From assembly GCA_021325375.1 (NCBI GenBank), contig JAJPHG010000011.1:1-64000 (forward strand): a stretch of DNA of 64,000 bases, written 5' to 3'. Every line of letters begins with the position of its first letter. Position 1 is the stretch's first letter. Below are positions 36,853 to 44,699 of this stretch, in pieces. The notes under the pieces are model-generated. The model worked only from the letters and a program-made list of their open reading frames with translations. It was not told the origin of the DNA and did no database searches. The translations under genes and the position numbers were made by a program. The stretch comes from Alphaproteobacteria bacterium (lineage in GTDB: Bacteria > Pseudomonadota > Alphaproteobacteria > Micropepsales > Micropepsaceae).

Positions 36853-37542
36853 ATGAACGCCCCGCAAGTAATCCCGATAAGGCCGAACCTGCACATCGAC
36901 CTCACCTTGATCAGCGAAGCCAACCATCGCGTCGCCAACCACCTGACCCTGCTCGCCAATCTGGTGCAGAGCCAGGCGGCGACCGTGGCCAAGGGCCCGA
37001 ACCAGCTTTCGCGCGATCACGTGCAGGGTCTCCTGCGCGAGGTCGCCGGCAAGGTGGTGGGCATCGGCCATCTCCATCGCCGCCTCGCCGAGATCCCCCA
37101 GGAGTCCGAGATCGATCTCGGCGACTATCTGATCGAAAGCTCGCATGCCTTCGTGAAGTCCTTAGCGCTGCAGACGCGGATCGGAATCGTCCATCGCCTC
37201 GATACGCGCTGTCCGGCCAAGGCCGAACAGGTGCAGCCCGTCGCCCTCATCGTAGGCGAGGTGATCATGAATGCCGTCAAGCACGCGCACCCGACGGGCC
37301 TCCCGGTCGAGATCTCGATCTATTGCGGACGCAACGCACAAGGCCGCGTCGTCGTCGAAATCGAGGATGACGGCGTGGGCTTCCCGGAGAATTTCGATCC
37401 GATGAAAGACGGCGGCATGGGAATGCGCTTGATCCGTCATCTCGCGGCATCCATCCATGCGGGGCTCCATATCGATTCCGACAGCCTGGGCACCTGCTTC
37501 CGCCTCACGCTCCCCCACAACGGCGCCACAATCGCCCCGTAG
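36853..37542 (+). CDS. Sensorless histidine kinase, HisKA_2/HWE type
   Basis: 229 residues with no sensory or membrane segment. The phospho-acceptor helix is SEANHRVANHLTLLANLVQS with His25; the ATPase domain has the N box GEVIMNAVKHAH, the D box EIEDDGVGFP and the G-rich GGMGMRLIRHL. Such kinases are typical of alphaproteobacteria and often feed the PhyR/EcfG general stress response; no phyR or ecfG gene lies here. GGAGGG is six bases before ATG 36853. The VanZ-like gene follows three bases after the stop. Confidence 0.85.
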   Translation: MNAPQVIPIRPNLHIDLTLISEANHRVANHLTLLANLVQSQAATVAKGPNQLSRDHVQGLLREVAGKVVGIGHLHRRLAEIPQESEIDLGDYLIESSHAFVKSLALQTRIGIVHRLDTRCPAKAEQVQPVALIVGEVIMNAVKHAHPTGLPVEISIYCGRNAQGRVVVEIEDDGVGFPENFDPMKDGGMGMRLIRHLAASIHAGLHIDSDSLGTCFRLTLPHNGATIAP

Positions 37543-37545
37543 GAC

Positions 37546-37938
37546 TTGGCCCGCGTGTCATCGGGCGGGTTGAAAGACGTGTCGAAGGATTGGGCCGCGC
37601 TGTGGGCGCGGCGTCTGGCGTTCTGGGCCTTCTGGCCGGCGTTGATCGTCGTCATATGGGGCGAGCTCACGCCCCATCCGCCGCGCATCGATGCGCCGGA
37701 CAAGCTTCTGCATTTCCTCGCCTATTTCGGTCTTTCCGGGATCGCGACCACGGCGCTCGGCCGTCAGGTCGTTGCCGTCATAGTGGGGCTGATCGCGCTC
37801 GGCGGTGCGCTGGAGATCGCGCAGATGTTCACCGGCCGCGACGCCGAATGGCTGGACGAGGCGGCGAACGGCGCGGGCGCGGTGCTGGGTGCGCTCACGG
37901 GCCTTCTGTTCTTGCGCCTCGTCGGCTCGCGCGACTAG
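37546..37938 (+). CDS. VanZ-like membrane protein
   Basis: 130 residues with about four hydrophobic helices and the VanZ-like signature DKLLHFLAYFGLSGIATTAL plus LEIAQMFTGRDAEWLDEAANGAGA. Function is unknown outside the glycopeptide resistance context, and no van genes are near. The frame opens at TTG 37546; a GTG at 37579 is a possible later start, and neither has a convincing ribosome-binding site. Probably cotranscribed with the kinase and mscL. Confidence 0.72.
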   Translation: MARVSSGGLKDVSKDWAALWARRLAFWAFWPALIVVIWGELTPHPPRIDAPDKLLHFLAYFGLSGIATTALGRQVVAVIVGLIALGGALEIAQMFTGRDAEWLDEAANGAGAVLGALTGLLFLRLVGSRD

Positions 37939-37961
37939 GGTTCGGCCGGCCTGGAGGCCCC

Positions 37962-38375
37962 ATGTTCAAGGAATTCAAGAATTTCGCGATGCGCGGAAAC
38001 GTCGTCGATCTCGCGGTCGGCGTGGTGATCGGCGCGGCCTTCACGTCGATCATCAATTCGCTGGTGAAGGACATCCTCACCCCGCCGATCGGCTGGATCA
38101 CGGGCGGCATCGACTTCAGCAATTTCTTCTTCGTGCTCAAGGGCGGCGCTTTCAAGACGCTCGCCGAGGCGCAGAAGGCCGGCGCGATCACCGTCAATTA
38201 CGGTGTGTTCCTCAACGCCGTGCTCAGCTTCGTCGTCGTCGCCTTCGTGCTGTTCCTGTTGCTGCGCCAGATCAACAAGCTGGTGACGCGCCCCGGCGAA
38301 CCCCCGCCCTCCGCGCCGCCCGAGGACGTCGTCCTCCTGCGCGAGATCCGCGATCTTCTGAAAGCCAGACCATGA
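37962..38375 (+). CDS. mscL: Large-conductance mechanosensitive channel
   Basis: 137 residues, pentameric inner membrane channel opened by membrane tension during hypo-osmotic shock. MFKEFKNFAMRGNVVDLAVG is the canonical N-terminus and first helix, a periplasmic loop follows, and the second helix is near 80-105. GGAGG lies before ATG 37962. The stop overlaps the next gene as ATGA. Confidence 0.96.
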   Translation: MFKEFKNFAMRGNVVDLAVGVVIGAAFTSIINSLVKDILTPPIGWITGGIDFSNFFFVLKGGAFKTLAEAQKAGAITVNYGVFLNAVLSFVVVAFVLFLLLRQINKLVTRPGEPPPSAPPEDVVLLREIRDLLKARP

Positions 38376-38917
38376 AAGCTCTTCTGATCGCCGCCGCCGT
38401 TCTTCTTCCTTCGGCTGCCTGCGCCGACGCGGCCGCCGATATGACCAAGACCGTCGACGGCTTCTATCGCGCCTATTCGGGCTTCCACCCCTCCGACGGC
38501 ATCCCCGACACCAAGGGGCGGGCGAAATACGAGCCCTTCATCTCGCCCGCGCTCGACGCGCTTCTCGCCGACGGCGACAAGGCCGAGGACCGCTTTGCCA
38601 AGGCCAACAAGGATTCGCCGCCCCTGATCGAGGGCGACCTCTTCACCTCGAATTTCGAGGGCGCGACCGCGTACAAGCTCGGGCCCTGCACGGCACAGGG
38701 CGCGAAGGGCGCCTGCAAGGTCACGCTGACCGACGATCCGGGCAAGACCAGCAACCCCAAGGACAAGCCGTTCAGCTGGACCGACACGGTCTATCTGGTT
38801 GAGACGCCGTCTGGCTGGCGCGTCGACGATATCGGCTATGGCGGCAGTTGGGATTTCGGCAACAAGGGCCGGATGAGCGACACGCTCAAAAGCGCGATCC
38901 GGGATTCGGGAGGCTGA
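38372..38917 (+). CDS. Secreted DUF3828-like protein
   Basis: 181 residues with a signal peptide (cut near ACADAA, about residue 18). The mature part begins MTKTVDGFYRAYSGFHPS and continues with a conserved FISPALDALLADG, the pattern of DUF3828 proteins; one Cys pair (GPCTAQGAKGACK) may form a disulfide. Function unknown. It overlaps the mscL stop and is followed two bases later by msrB. Confidence 0.68.
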   Translation: MKALLIAAAVLLPSAACADAAADMTKTVDGFYRAYSGFHPSDGIPDTKGRAKYEPFISPALDALLADGDKAEDRFAKANKDSPPLIEGDLFTSNFEGATAYKLGPCTAQGAKGACKVTLTDDPGKTSNPKDKPFSWTDTVYLVETPSGWRVDDIGYGGSWDFGNKGRMSDTLKSAIRDSGG

Positions 38918-38919
38918 TC

Positions 38920-39315
38920 ATGGCGCACGACGAGAAGACCGAGGCCGAGTGGCGCAAGACGCTCACGCCCGAGCAGTTCCGCATCCTGCGTCAGCACGGC
39001 ACCGAGCGCCCGGGCTCGAGCCCGCTCAACGCCGAGCACCGCGCGGGCGAATATCTCTGCGCCGGCTGCGGCGAGAAGCTCTTCGAGTCGGATACCAAGT
39101 TCGACGCGCATTGCGGCTGGCCGAGCTTCCACACCGCGCGGGACGGCGCGACCCAGACCAGGACAGACAACAGCCATTTCATGACCCGCACCGAGGTGCT
39201 TTGCGCCAAATGCGGCGGGCATCTGGGTCACGTCTTCGACGACGGCCCCGCGCCCACGGGCCTGCGCTACTGCATGAACGGCGCGGCGCTGAACTTCGAG
39301 CCGGAGAAGAAGTAG
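38920..39315 (+). CDS. msrB: Peptide-methionine (R)-S-oxide reductase
   Basis: 131 residues; repairs the R epimer of methionine sulfoxide in proteins. Zinc ligands are Cys47/Cys50 and Cys95/Cys98, the catalytic cysteine is Cys118 in LRYCMNG, and Cys65 in HCGWPSF can act as the resolving cysteine. No signal peptide, so cytosolic. ATG 38920 lies two bases after the previous stop. A perfect hairpin follows. Confidence 0.95.
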   Translation: MAHDEKTEAEWRKTLTPEQFRILRQHGTERPGSSPLNAEHRAGEYLCAGCGEKLFESDTKFDAHCGWPSFHTARDGATQTRTDNSHFMTRTEVLCAKCGGHLGHVFDDGPAPTGLRYCMNGAALNFEPEKK

Positions 39316-39322
39316 CTCCTCA

Positions 39323-39350
39323 ATCCTCCCCCGTAAGAACGGGGGAGGAT
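39323..39350. terminator. Bidirectional hairpin terminator
   Basis: ATCCTCCCCC (39323-39332) and GGGGGAGGAT (39341-39350) form a perfect ten-base stem between convergent msrB and the H1-like gene. A-rich sequence follows on the right, but there is no strong T-run on either strand. Confidence 0.65.
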
Positions 39351-39355
39351 AAAAG

Positions 39356-39604
39356 CTACTCCCCTCCCGTCATCCCATCCGGCGCGACGGGCATGTCCAT
39401 CGCGGGAGCCGGCGCGGGGGCGCGGCGCTTGGCGGCTTTTCTCTTTGCCTTCTTCTTCACGGGCGCGGCTTTCTTCGCCGCCTTCTTGGCCTTGCGCTTG
39501 GGGGCCGCGCGGCGCGACGCGCTCGCGCGCGCTTTCTTCGCGACTTTGCGCTTGGTCTTCTTTGCGGGCTTGGCTTTGGATTTCTTTTTGGTCTTGCGAG
39601 CCAT
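39356..39604 (-). CDS. Histone H1-like Lys/Ala-rich basic protein
   Basis: 82 residues, very rich in Lys, Ala and Arg (KKKSKAKPAKKTKRKVAKKA), with an Ala/Pro and Asp-containing C-terminus. The composition matches bacterial H1-like proteins and eukaryotic H1 tails; it probably binds DNA or RNA non-specifically. AGGAG is seven bases before ATG 39604. Low-complexity sequence makes homology claims weak. Confidence 0.65.
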   Translation of the reverse strand: MARKTKKKSKAKPAKKTKRKVAKKARASASRRAAPKRKAKKAAKKAAPVKKKAKRKAAKRRAPAPAPAMDMPVAPDGMTGGE

Positions 39605-39661
39605 GACGATCTCCTGAAGTGAGATTCGCACACTGCGCGCCGGTTTCGAATCCGGCAAGGG

Positions 39662-40264
39662 CTAACGGCCCTTGAGCGTCTCCAGATGCTTGAGCATCGC
39701 CTTCACGTCGTTGGTCAGCGTCTCGATCATCTCGGCCTGGCGCTTCTCGCGCGCCTCGTCGTCATCGTCGTCGTCGCCGATCTCGCCGATGTCCTCCTGG
39801 ATGTCCTCGACGTCCTCCTTGAGGTCCTCGACGTTCTCGCCCAGCTCTTCGACGTTCTCGCCCAGTTCCTCGACGTTCTCACCCAGCTCCTCGACGTCCT
39901 CCTGGATGTCGCCGACGTCCTCCTCGACCCCTTTCAGGGTTGCGGCCTGACGGTTGACGCTCATCTGGATGAAGATCGCCAGATAGATGGCCTCGAGCGA
40001 CACGACGTTGGTCAGCACCGCGAACATCGAATCCCACGTGATGATCGCCGTCAGCGGAGCGGCGAAGAACGCGATGAAGACCACCGTATGCAGGGCGAGC
40101 GAGATCGGCGAGCCGATCCAGACGATGACGCGCTCGATGGCGCGGACCAGGTCGGACGTCGCGGCGGGGACGGGCGCTGCATGAGGAGGCGAGGCCGCGT
40201 GCGCGGCCGTTCCCGCCGGATGGGCGAGGTGCGTGGTCTGCGGCGCCGTGGAGGACGGATGCAT
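39662..40264 (-). CDS. DUF1003-like membrane protein with acidic heptad-repeat coil
   Basis: 200 residues: a His/Pro/Ala-rich N-terminus (1-38), two hydrophobic helices (about 52-72 and 82-106, ending AIYLAIFIQMSVNRQ), then a long acidic coiled coil (108-180) that contains three direct EELGENV heptads and a run of six Asp. The membrane pair resembles DUF1003 or low-affinity iron permease-like proteins, but the similarity is partial. The coil probably forms a cytoplasmic stalk. Function unknown. Confidence 0.6.
   Translation of the reverse strand: MHPSSTAPQTTHLAHPAGTAAHAASPPHAAPVPAATSDLVRAIERVIVWIGSPISLALHTVVFIAFFAAPLTAIITWDSMFAVLTNVVSLEAIYLAIFIQMSVNRQAATLKGVEEDVGDIQEDVEELGENVEELGENVEELGENVEDLKEDVEDIQEDIGEIGDDDDDDEAREKRQAEMIETLTNDVKAMLKHLETLKGR
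39830..39892 (-). repeat. Three tandem 21-bp coding repeats
   Basis: Units at 39830-39850, 39851-39871 and 39872-39892 differ at one or two positions and each encode one EELGENV heptad of the 39662-40264 protein. The unit length keeps the frame, so copy number could vary between strains without breaking the gene. Confidence 0.85.
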
Positions 40265-40384
40265 CGCAAAACGCTCGGCTCAGGTTAAAGCTAGGAAGCG
40301 GGATGGCTCTCGCGCCCGAAAGCCCAAATGAGCCCCTTGGATGCGAAAATCAAGCTCAATATCGCGACCGCGAACGCGCCTGGG

Positions 40385-42595
40385 TCAACTGTGCTTTTGG
40401 GGCACGAGGGGCTTGTCCTTCAGATAGGTCGTATAGACCCAGCCCTCCTGGTTCTTGTTCGCGCCGGTAATCTTCACGCGAACCCAATTGCCGCGATGCT
40501 CAAGGACCGCCACCTCGCTGTCATGCGGCAGCGTCGCGACGATGTCGCCGGTCTTCGACGGCGTGGCGCGGACATTGGCCGAACGCGTGACCACCGCGAC
40601 CGGCAGCGCCGCCGCCGCGGGAGCGTGCTTGGCCGCTTGCGCAGGTTGAGGCGCGGGCGGCGCGGGCGTCGTGTCGACGATCGCCGCGAGCGGCGGGAAC
40701 AGGTTCACCAGCGAGGCCAGGTCGAAATGGAGGTAGAGCATCACCGCGACCACCGAGATCGACGCCACCAGGACGATGTCGCGCGCGGTGCGCTTGAACA
40801 CCTGCCTGCGGAGCTTGCGCTCGTCGGCGGTCTCGGCCTCGCTCTTCCATTGATGCTCGGCCTTCTCCAGGCTCATGCGCGCATCGGCGGTCCAGCGCTC
40901 GCGCGCGTGCTCGCTGTCGAGCCTGAGCTGGGCGATCTCGGTCTCGCGCTCGGCCAGCGCCGACTGCAGGTGACCGAACTCCCGCCTGAGCTTCTTGACG
41001 TCCTCGGCGTCGCCGCGCTGGCGCAGCGCCTCGACCTGGGCGCGGCTGTCCTTGAGCTCGCCTTCGGCCTGCTTGAGGCGCTGGGCCATGCGGGTGAGCT
41101 GGCCTTGCGCCTGCTCCTGGCTCTGCGCCTCGGCCGCGAGCAGGCGCGCGGCTTCGCCCTTCTTCCATTCGGCGAGCGCCTCGGCGAAACGCGCCTCGCT
41201 CTGGCGCTGCCAGTCCTGGCGGGCGCGCTCCATCTGGGCGCGGGCTTCGATGATGTCGCGCTCGCGCTCGGCCGTGACGCCGCGGACCCCGGCCAGATCG
41301 GATTTGAGCCGCTCGATCTCGGCTTCGCGCGCTTCGATGGCCGGCGTCGGGTCGGCCGTCTCGTCGAGGCGCGCCTGCATGTCGGCGATGTCGTTCTCGC
41401 GGTCGGCCAGGATCTCGTTGGCGCGCGCCAGATCGTCCTTGAGCGCCTCGAGCTCGGCCTGCGCCTCCTTCAGCCGCGACGTGTCGGCTTTGGCGCGGGC
41501 GGCTTCGGCGCGTTCGAACTGCGCCGTGGCTTCGGCGAGCGCGCGTTCTGAGCGCTCCTGCCACTGCGCGCGCGCGGCGCTGAGGCTCTGCGCCTCGCGT
41601 TCGCGCCAGGCCTGCTCGGCGCCGGCAAGCGCTTCCTGCGCCGTCTTCCGCGCGCTCTCGCGCGTTTCGCTGAATTCGCTGTCCTTGGCGCCGAGCAGCT
41701 TCTTCAGCCGCGCTACCTCGTCGCGCAGGCGCCGGCGTTCGGCGTCGTCGCTCTTCTCGCGCGCGGTTTCGGCGGCCGAGCGGGTGCGCGCCTTCTCGAT
41801 CTGCGCGCCGGCCTCGGCCAGCGCCTTGGCGGCGCGCGCCTCCCAGCCGGCTTCGGCACGGGCCAGTCGCTCGGCCTCGGCGGCCTTCCATTCCTTCTCG
41901 GCCTTGGCGAGCGCGGCCTCGATCTGGCGACGGACGTCCGTGGAGGTGTCGGCGGCACGCGGCTGAGGCTTCGGCGCGCGGCCGGCCTGTTCGGCATCCC
42001 ATGCCGCGCGCTGGCGCTCGAGCGCTTCGTTGGCGAGCGCGGAGCTCGCCGCGAGCTGCGCCTGCAGCTCGCTTTCCCACGTCCCGCGCGCCGCGCGGAA
42101 ACCCGCTTCCTGCTCGGCGGCCTGCGCCTTGGTCCTGGCGAGCTCGTCGCGCAGCCGGCGCAGCTCGGCCTGGTCGACCTCCGGCGCGTGCCGGGGCACG
42201 ACCGGCGCCACGGCGCCCTCGGCCGCCACGGGATAGTCCAGAAGGGCCAGCGTCGCCCCGTCGCCCGCGTCCAGGCTCACGATGCGGATGCCGAGCGTGC
42301 AGCTTTGCGCAGGCCCTGTGGGCGGCAGATAGGTCAGTCCGTCGAGCTCGTCGGACATCAGCGACCAGGACCGGTCGCCGTTGTTGTGGCCGCGCGAGAG
42401 GCGGGCGCGGTGCGGCAACCGCTCGACGCGCAGCGAAAGCCTGCCGTGCTTGCGATAGGGCGCGATGAGGGGGGCGAGCTCGAGGGCGACGGCGCTCTCG
42501 CCGTCCTCCATCGCGCGCGCCAGCGTGGCGGTCGCGGCTATCGCCTCCGCCGCCGTCACGGGTTTACGCGCAAATCCACTTGATCGTTGCGCCAT
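40385..42595 (-). CDS. Long coiled-coil membrane protein with C-terminal SH3 domain
   Basis: 736 residues. N-terminal domain (1-130) has the NNGDRSWSLMSDELDGLTYL segment found in several alphaproteobacterial proteins. Residues about 140-610 are an almost unbroken Ala/Glu/Arg-rich coiled coil. A single membrane helix follows (VLVASISVVAVMLYLHF, about 622-640), then a Pro/Ala linker and a bacterial SH3 domain (TRSANVRATPSKTGDIVATL to WVYTTYL). Topology is probably cytoplasmic coil, periplasmic SH3. A cell-envelope structural role is a guess. GGAG precedes ATG 42595. Confidence 0.7.
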   Translation of the reverse strand: MAQRSSGFARKPVTAAEAIAATATLARAMEDGESAVALELAPLIAPYRKHGRLSLRVERLPHRARLSRGHNNGDRSWSLMSDELDGLTYLPPTGPAQSCTLGIRIVSLDAGDGATLALLDYPVAAEGAVAPVVPRHAPEVDQAELRRLRDELARTKAQAAEQEAGFRAARGTWESELQAQLAASSALANEALERQRAAWDAEQAGRAPKPQPRAADTSTDVRRQIEAALAKAEKEWKAAEAERLARAEAGWEARAAKALAEAGAQIEKARTRSAAETAREKSDDAERRRLRDEVARLKKLLGAKDSEFSETRESARKTAQEALAGAEQAWREREAQSLSAARAQWQERSERALAEATAQFERAEAARAKADTSRLKEAQAELEALKDDLARANEILADRENDIADMQARLDETADPTPAIEAREAEIERLKSDLAGVRGVTAERERDIIEARAQMERARQDWQRQSEARFAEALAEWKKGEAARLLAAEAQSQEQAQGQLTRMAQRLKQAEGELKDSRAQVEALRQRGDAEDVKKLRREFGHLQSALAERETEIAQLRLDSEHARERWTADARMSLEKAEHQWKSEAETADERKLRRQVFKRTARDIVLVASISVVAVMLYLHFDLASLVNLFPPLAAIVDTTPAPPAPQPAQAAKHAPAAAALPVAVVTRSANVRATPSKTGDIVATLPHDSEVAVLEHRGNWVRVKITGANKNQEGWVYTTYLKDKPLVPQKHS

Positions 42596-42918
42596 CGCGC
42601 CTAACTCCTTGCCTCTCCTAGGCTTAAGAGTCTCCCACGCACGAATTTTCCGCCCCAATCGGTAAAGCAAAAGTTTTTTTAAAGCAGAGCGTCCGCGAAC
42701 ATCGCCACCCAGGCGTGACCTTCGCCCGCGCCAATTGATTCAAGTTTTATCCGGGAAGCGGTGCAGGATTTGCTCGTCGGTGCGGCAAATGCGAGGGAAG
42801 TTTTTGCCGTGCGCCGGCACTTCCTCCGTCCGAAAGCGCGCAAAACCGCGCGATTGCGTCTTGGCCCGCGCCTTGCTGCTGGAGGTGCGGAACAACAGCC
42901 TCATTTTAGGGGAACGCG
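42596..42918. other. 323-bp divergent intergenic region
   Basis: Between the coiled-coil SH3 gene and the 42919 gene. An AT-rich patch with a T-run lies at 42655-42690 and probably holds the leftward promoter. A sigma-54 promoter candidate lies at 42862-42877. I see no other structure or convincing small frame. Confidence 0.6.
42862..42877 (+). promoter_or_regulatory. Candidate sigma-54 promoter
   Basis: TGGCCCG-N4-TTGCT matches the sigma-54 consensus TGGCACG-N4-TTGCW at all but one fixed position, with GG and GC at the required spacing. Transcription would begin about 30 bases before the ATG at 42919. Confidence 0.6.
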
Positions 42919-43485
42919 ATGACCACCATCAGCTCGCACGCCAATTTCGCCATCATGCGCATCACTCCGCCGCCGAGCGGCAATACGCCCAGCGTGACCG
43001 GCGGCACCAAGTCGGGCACCGTCTCCAGCTCGAAGGACGGCGACGGCACGTTCCAGGTGACGATGTCGCAGGTGGGCGGCCAGAAGACCGTCGACAAGAG
43101 CGTGACCTTCGCCGACGGCACGACCAAGTCGAGCGAGCGCGCCGTCACGGTCAATTCCGACGGCAGCAAGACGATCGTCAAGACCAACGGCAACGGCAAG
43201 ACGACGACGATCCAGGAATCGCAGTCGCGCAACGCCGACGGCTCGATCTCGCTCTCGAAAGAGATCACCAAGGCCGACGGCAAGACGACCGACGTCACCG
43301 GCACGATCACCAAATCCGACGGCGAGACCGACAAGTCGCTCGTCTACACCAACGCCAAGGGCGTGACGCAGACGGTCGACGACCAGACCACGCAGACCGG
43401 CAACATCACCAGCCATGTGCGCACCGGCATCGGCTACAAGGGCAACACGATCGACAGCTCGTCGACCTGGACGACCATCGCCTGA
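42919..43485 (+). CDS. Thr/Ser/Asp-rich repetitive protein of unknown function
   Basis: 188 residues without signal peptide or membrane helix. From residue 25 on it is a run of short polar strands (GDGTFQVT, DKSVTFADGTTK, NADGSISLSK, TGTITKSDG) with a Thr/Ser/Lys/Asp-rich composition, suggesting a beta-rich fibre or solenoid. The MTTISS start recalls flagellar and surface proteins, which fits the sigma-54 promoter candidate, but no flagellar gene is near. AGGGG is seven bases before ATG 42919. A nested palindromic repeat follows. Confidence 0.6.
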   Translation: MTTISSHANFAIMRITPPPSGNTPSVTGGTKSGTVSSSKDGDGTFQVTMSQVGGQKTVDKSVTFADGTTKSSERAVTVNSDGSKTIVKTNGNGKTTTIQESQSRNADGSISLSKEITKADGKTTDVTGTITKSDGETDKSLVYTNAKGVTQTVDDQTTQTGNITSHVRTGIGYKGNTIDSSSTWTTIA

Positions 43486-43508
43486 AGCAGCCGCGGTCAC
43501 CAACCACC

Positions 43509-43687
43509 TGTCATGGCCCGCGAATGCGGGCCACCCAGGTCGTTCAGCCATGCTTTTCGAAGAATTGCACGCGGAGACGCGGAGTGCGCGGAGAAGAAAG
43601 AACCTCTGCGTACTCCGCGTCTCCGCGTGAATCATTACAAGAGCGTGCAGAACCCAACTGGGTGGCCCGCATTCGCGGGCCATGACA
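43509..43687. repeat. Nested palindromic repeat (copy 3, full form)
   Basis: Same architecture as 29973-30151 in reverse orientation: outer arms TGTCATGGCCCGCGAATGCG and GCGGGCCATGACA, inner dyad CACGCGGAGACGCGGAGTGC facing ACTCCGCGTCTCCGCGTG at 43568-43630. It lies between convergent genes. Confidence 0.8.
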
Positions 43688-43705
43688 GTGATGTCGTGAT
43701 CCGTG

Positions 43706-44587
43706 TCAGGACGGCGCAGCAGTCGCGACCGCGATGCCGTCGCAGCCTTGTTGCTGGCTGCCGAAGCGGCAGGCATAGACCTTGGTGAACTCCGCGCCCA
43801 AGAGGAACACCTGCGCGGAGTAGTAGACCCACAGCAGCAGCACGATCAGCCCGCCCGCGGCGCCGTAGGGGCGCGCGACGGCGGAGCTGGTGAAGAACCA
43901 GCCCAGCAGGAACTGGCCGAGCTCGAAGAGCAGCGCCGTGCCCGCGGCGCCCGCGATCACGTCGCGCCATTCCAGGTCCTTGTTCGGCAGCACCTTGTAG
44001 ATCGTCGCGAACAGGATCGTCGCGAGCAGGAACGACAGGCCGAGATTCAGCGCCGAGAACGAGAAATCGGTCACCGGCGTCTCGATGGCGATCGAATGCT
44101 TGAGGGCTGCGAGCCCCGCGGTGATCAGCATCGAGATCGCCAGCAGCACGCCCAATCCCATCACCAGCGCCAGGCTGCGCGCGCGTCCGCGCAAAAGACG
44201 CGGCAGCACCGCGCCCTTGGGCGGCGCGCGCCAGATCAGGTTCAGCGCGTCCTCCATCTCGCCGAAGACGCCCGATGCGGTGAGGATCAGCGTGGCGATG
44301 CCGATGATGCCGCCGATGATGCCCGTCGAGGCGCCTGGCGCGGCGCGGATGGCGCCCTCGAAGACGGCGACGCTCTGCGCGCTCATCATGCGGCCCAGCA
44401 CGGCACCGACGGCGTCGCGCGCCTCGGCGCGTCCCATCACCAGCCCCGCGACGGTCACGCAGATGTAGAGCAGCGGCGCGATGGCGGTGACGATATAGAA
44501 CGCGATCGCGGCGCCGCGCGTCAGCGCCTCGTCGTGGATATACGCGTCGATGCCGGCGCGCAAAAGCCGCCAGATTTCCTTGAGCAT
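43706..44587 (-). CDS. YihY/BrkB-family membrane protein
   Basis: 293 residues with six hydrophobic helices. The N-terminal DEALTRGAAIAFYIVTAIAPLL and the WRDVIAGAAGTALLFELGQFLLGW and YGAAGGLIVLLLWVYYSAQVFLLGAEFT segments (quoted in part) are YihY signatures. Once called ribonuclease BN by mistake; the role is unknown, possibly transport. The C-terminal residues are polar. Confidence 0.88.
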   Translation of the reverse strand: MLKEIWRLLRAGIDAYIHDEALTRGAAIAFYIVTAIAPLLYICVTVAGLVMGRAEARDAVGAVLGRMMSAQSVAVFEGAIRAAPGASTGIIGGIIGIATLILTASGVFGEMEDALNLIWRAPPKGAVLPRLLRGRARSLALVMGLGVLLAISMLITAGLAALKHSIAIETPVTDFSFSALNLGLSFLLATILFATIYKVLPNKDLEWRDVIAGAAGTALLFELGQFLLGWFFTSSAVARPYGAAGGLIVLLLWVYYSAQVFLLGAEFTKVYACRFGSQQQGCDGIAVATAAPS

Positions 44588-44699
44588 GTGAGAAGCCGAA
44601 CGACTCCACCAAGGTAACGCGCCAGCACCCTCTTGGTTTCTGGGAACTTATGCAGCCCATTGGCGCCAAAGGCGTTTTCTTCCGTCAGGAAGGAAAAGG

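Noticed and set aside
36715..37146. A 143-codon minus-strand frame opposite the histidine kinase
   Set aside because: Shadow of the kinase gene; the plus strand has all kinase motifs.
39830..39892. Possible CRISPR-like tandem repeat
   Set aside because: Units are 21 bp, directly adjacent without spacers and encode a heptad repeat in frame.
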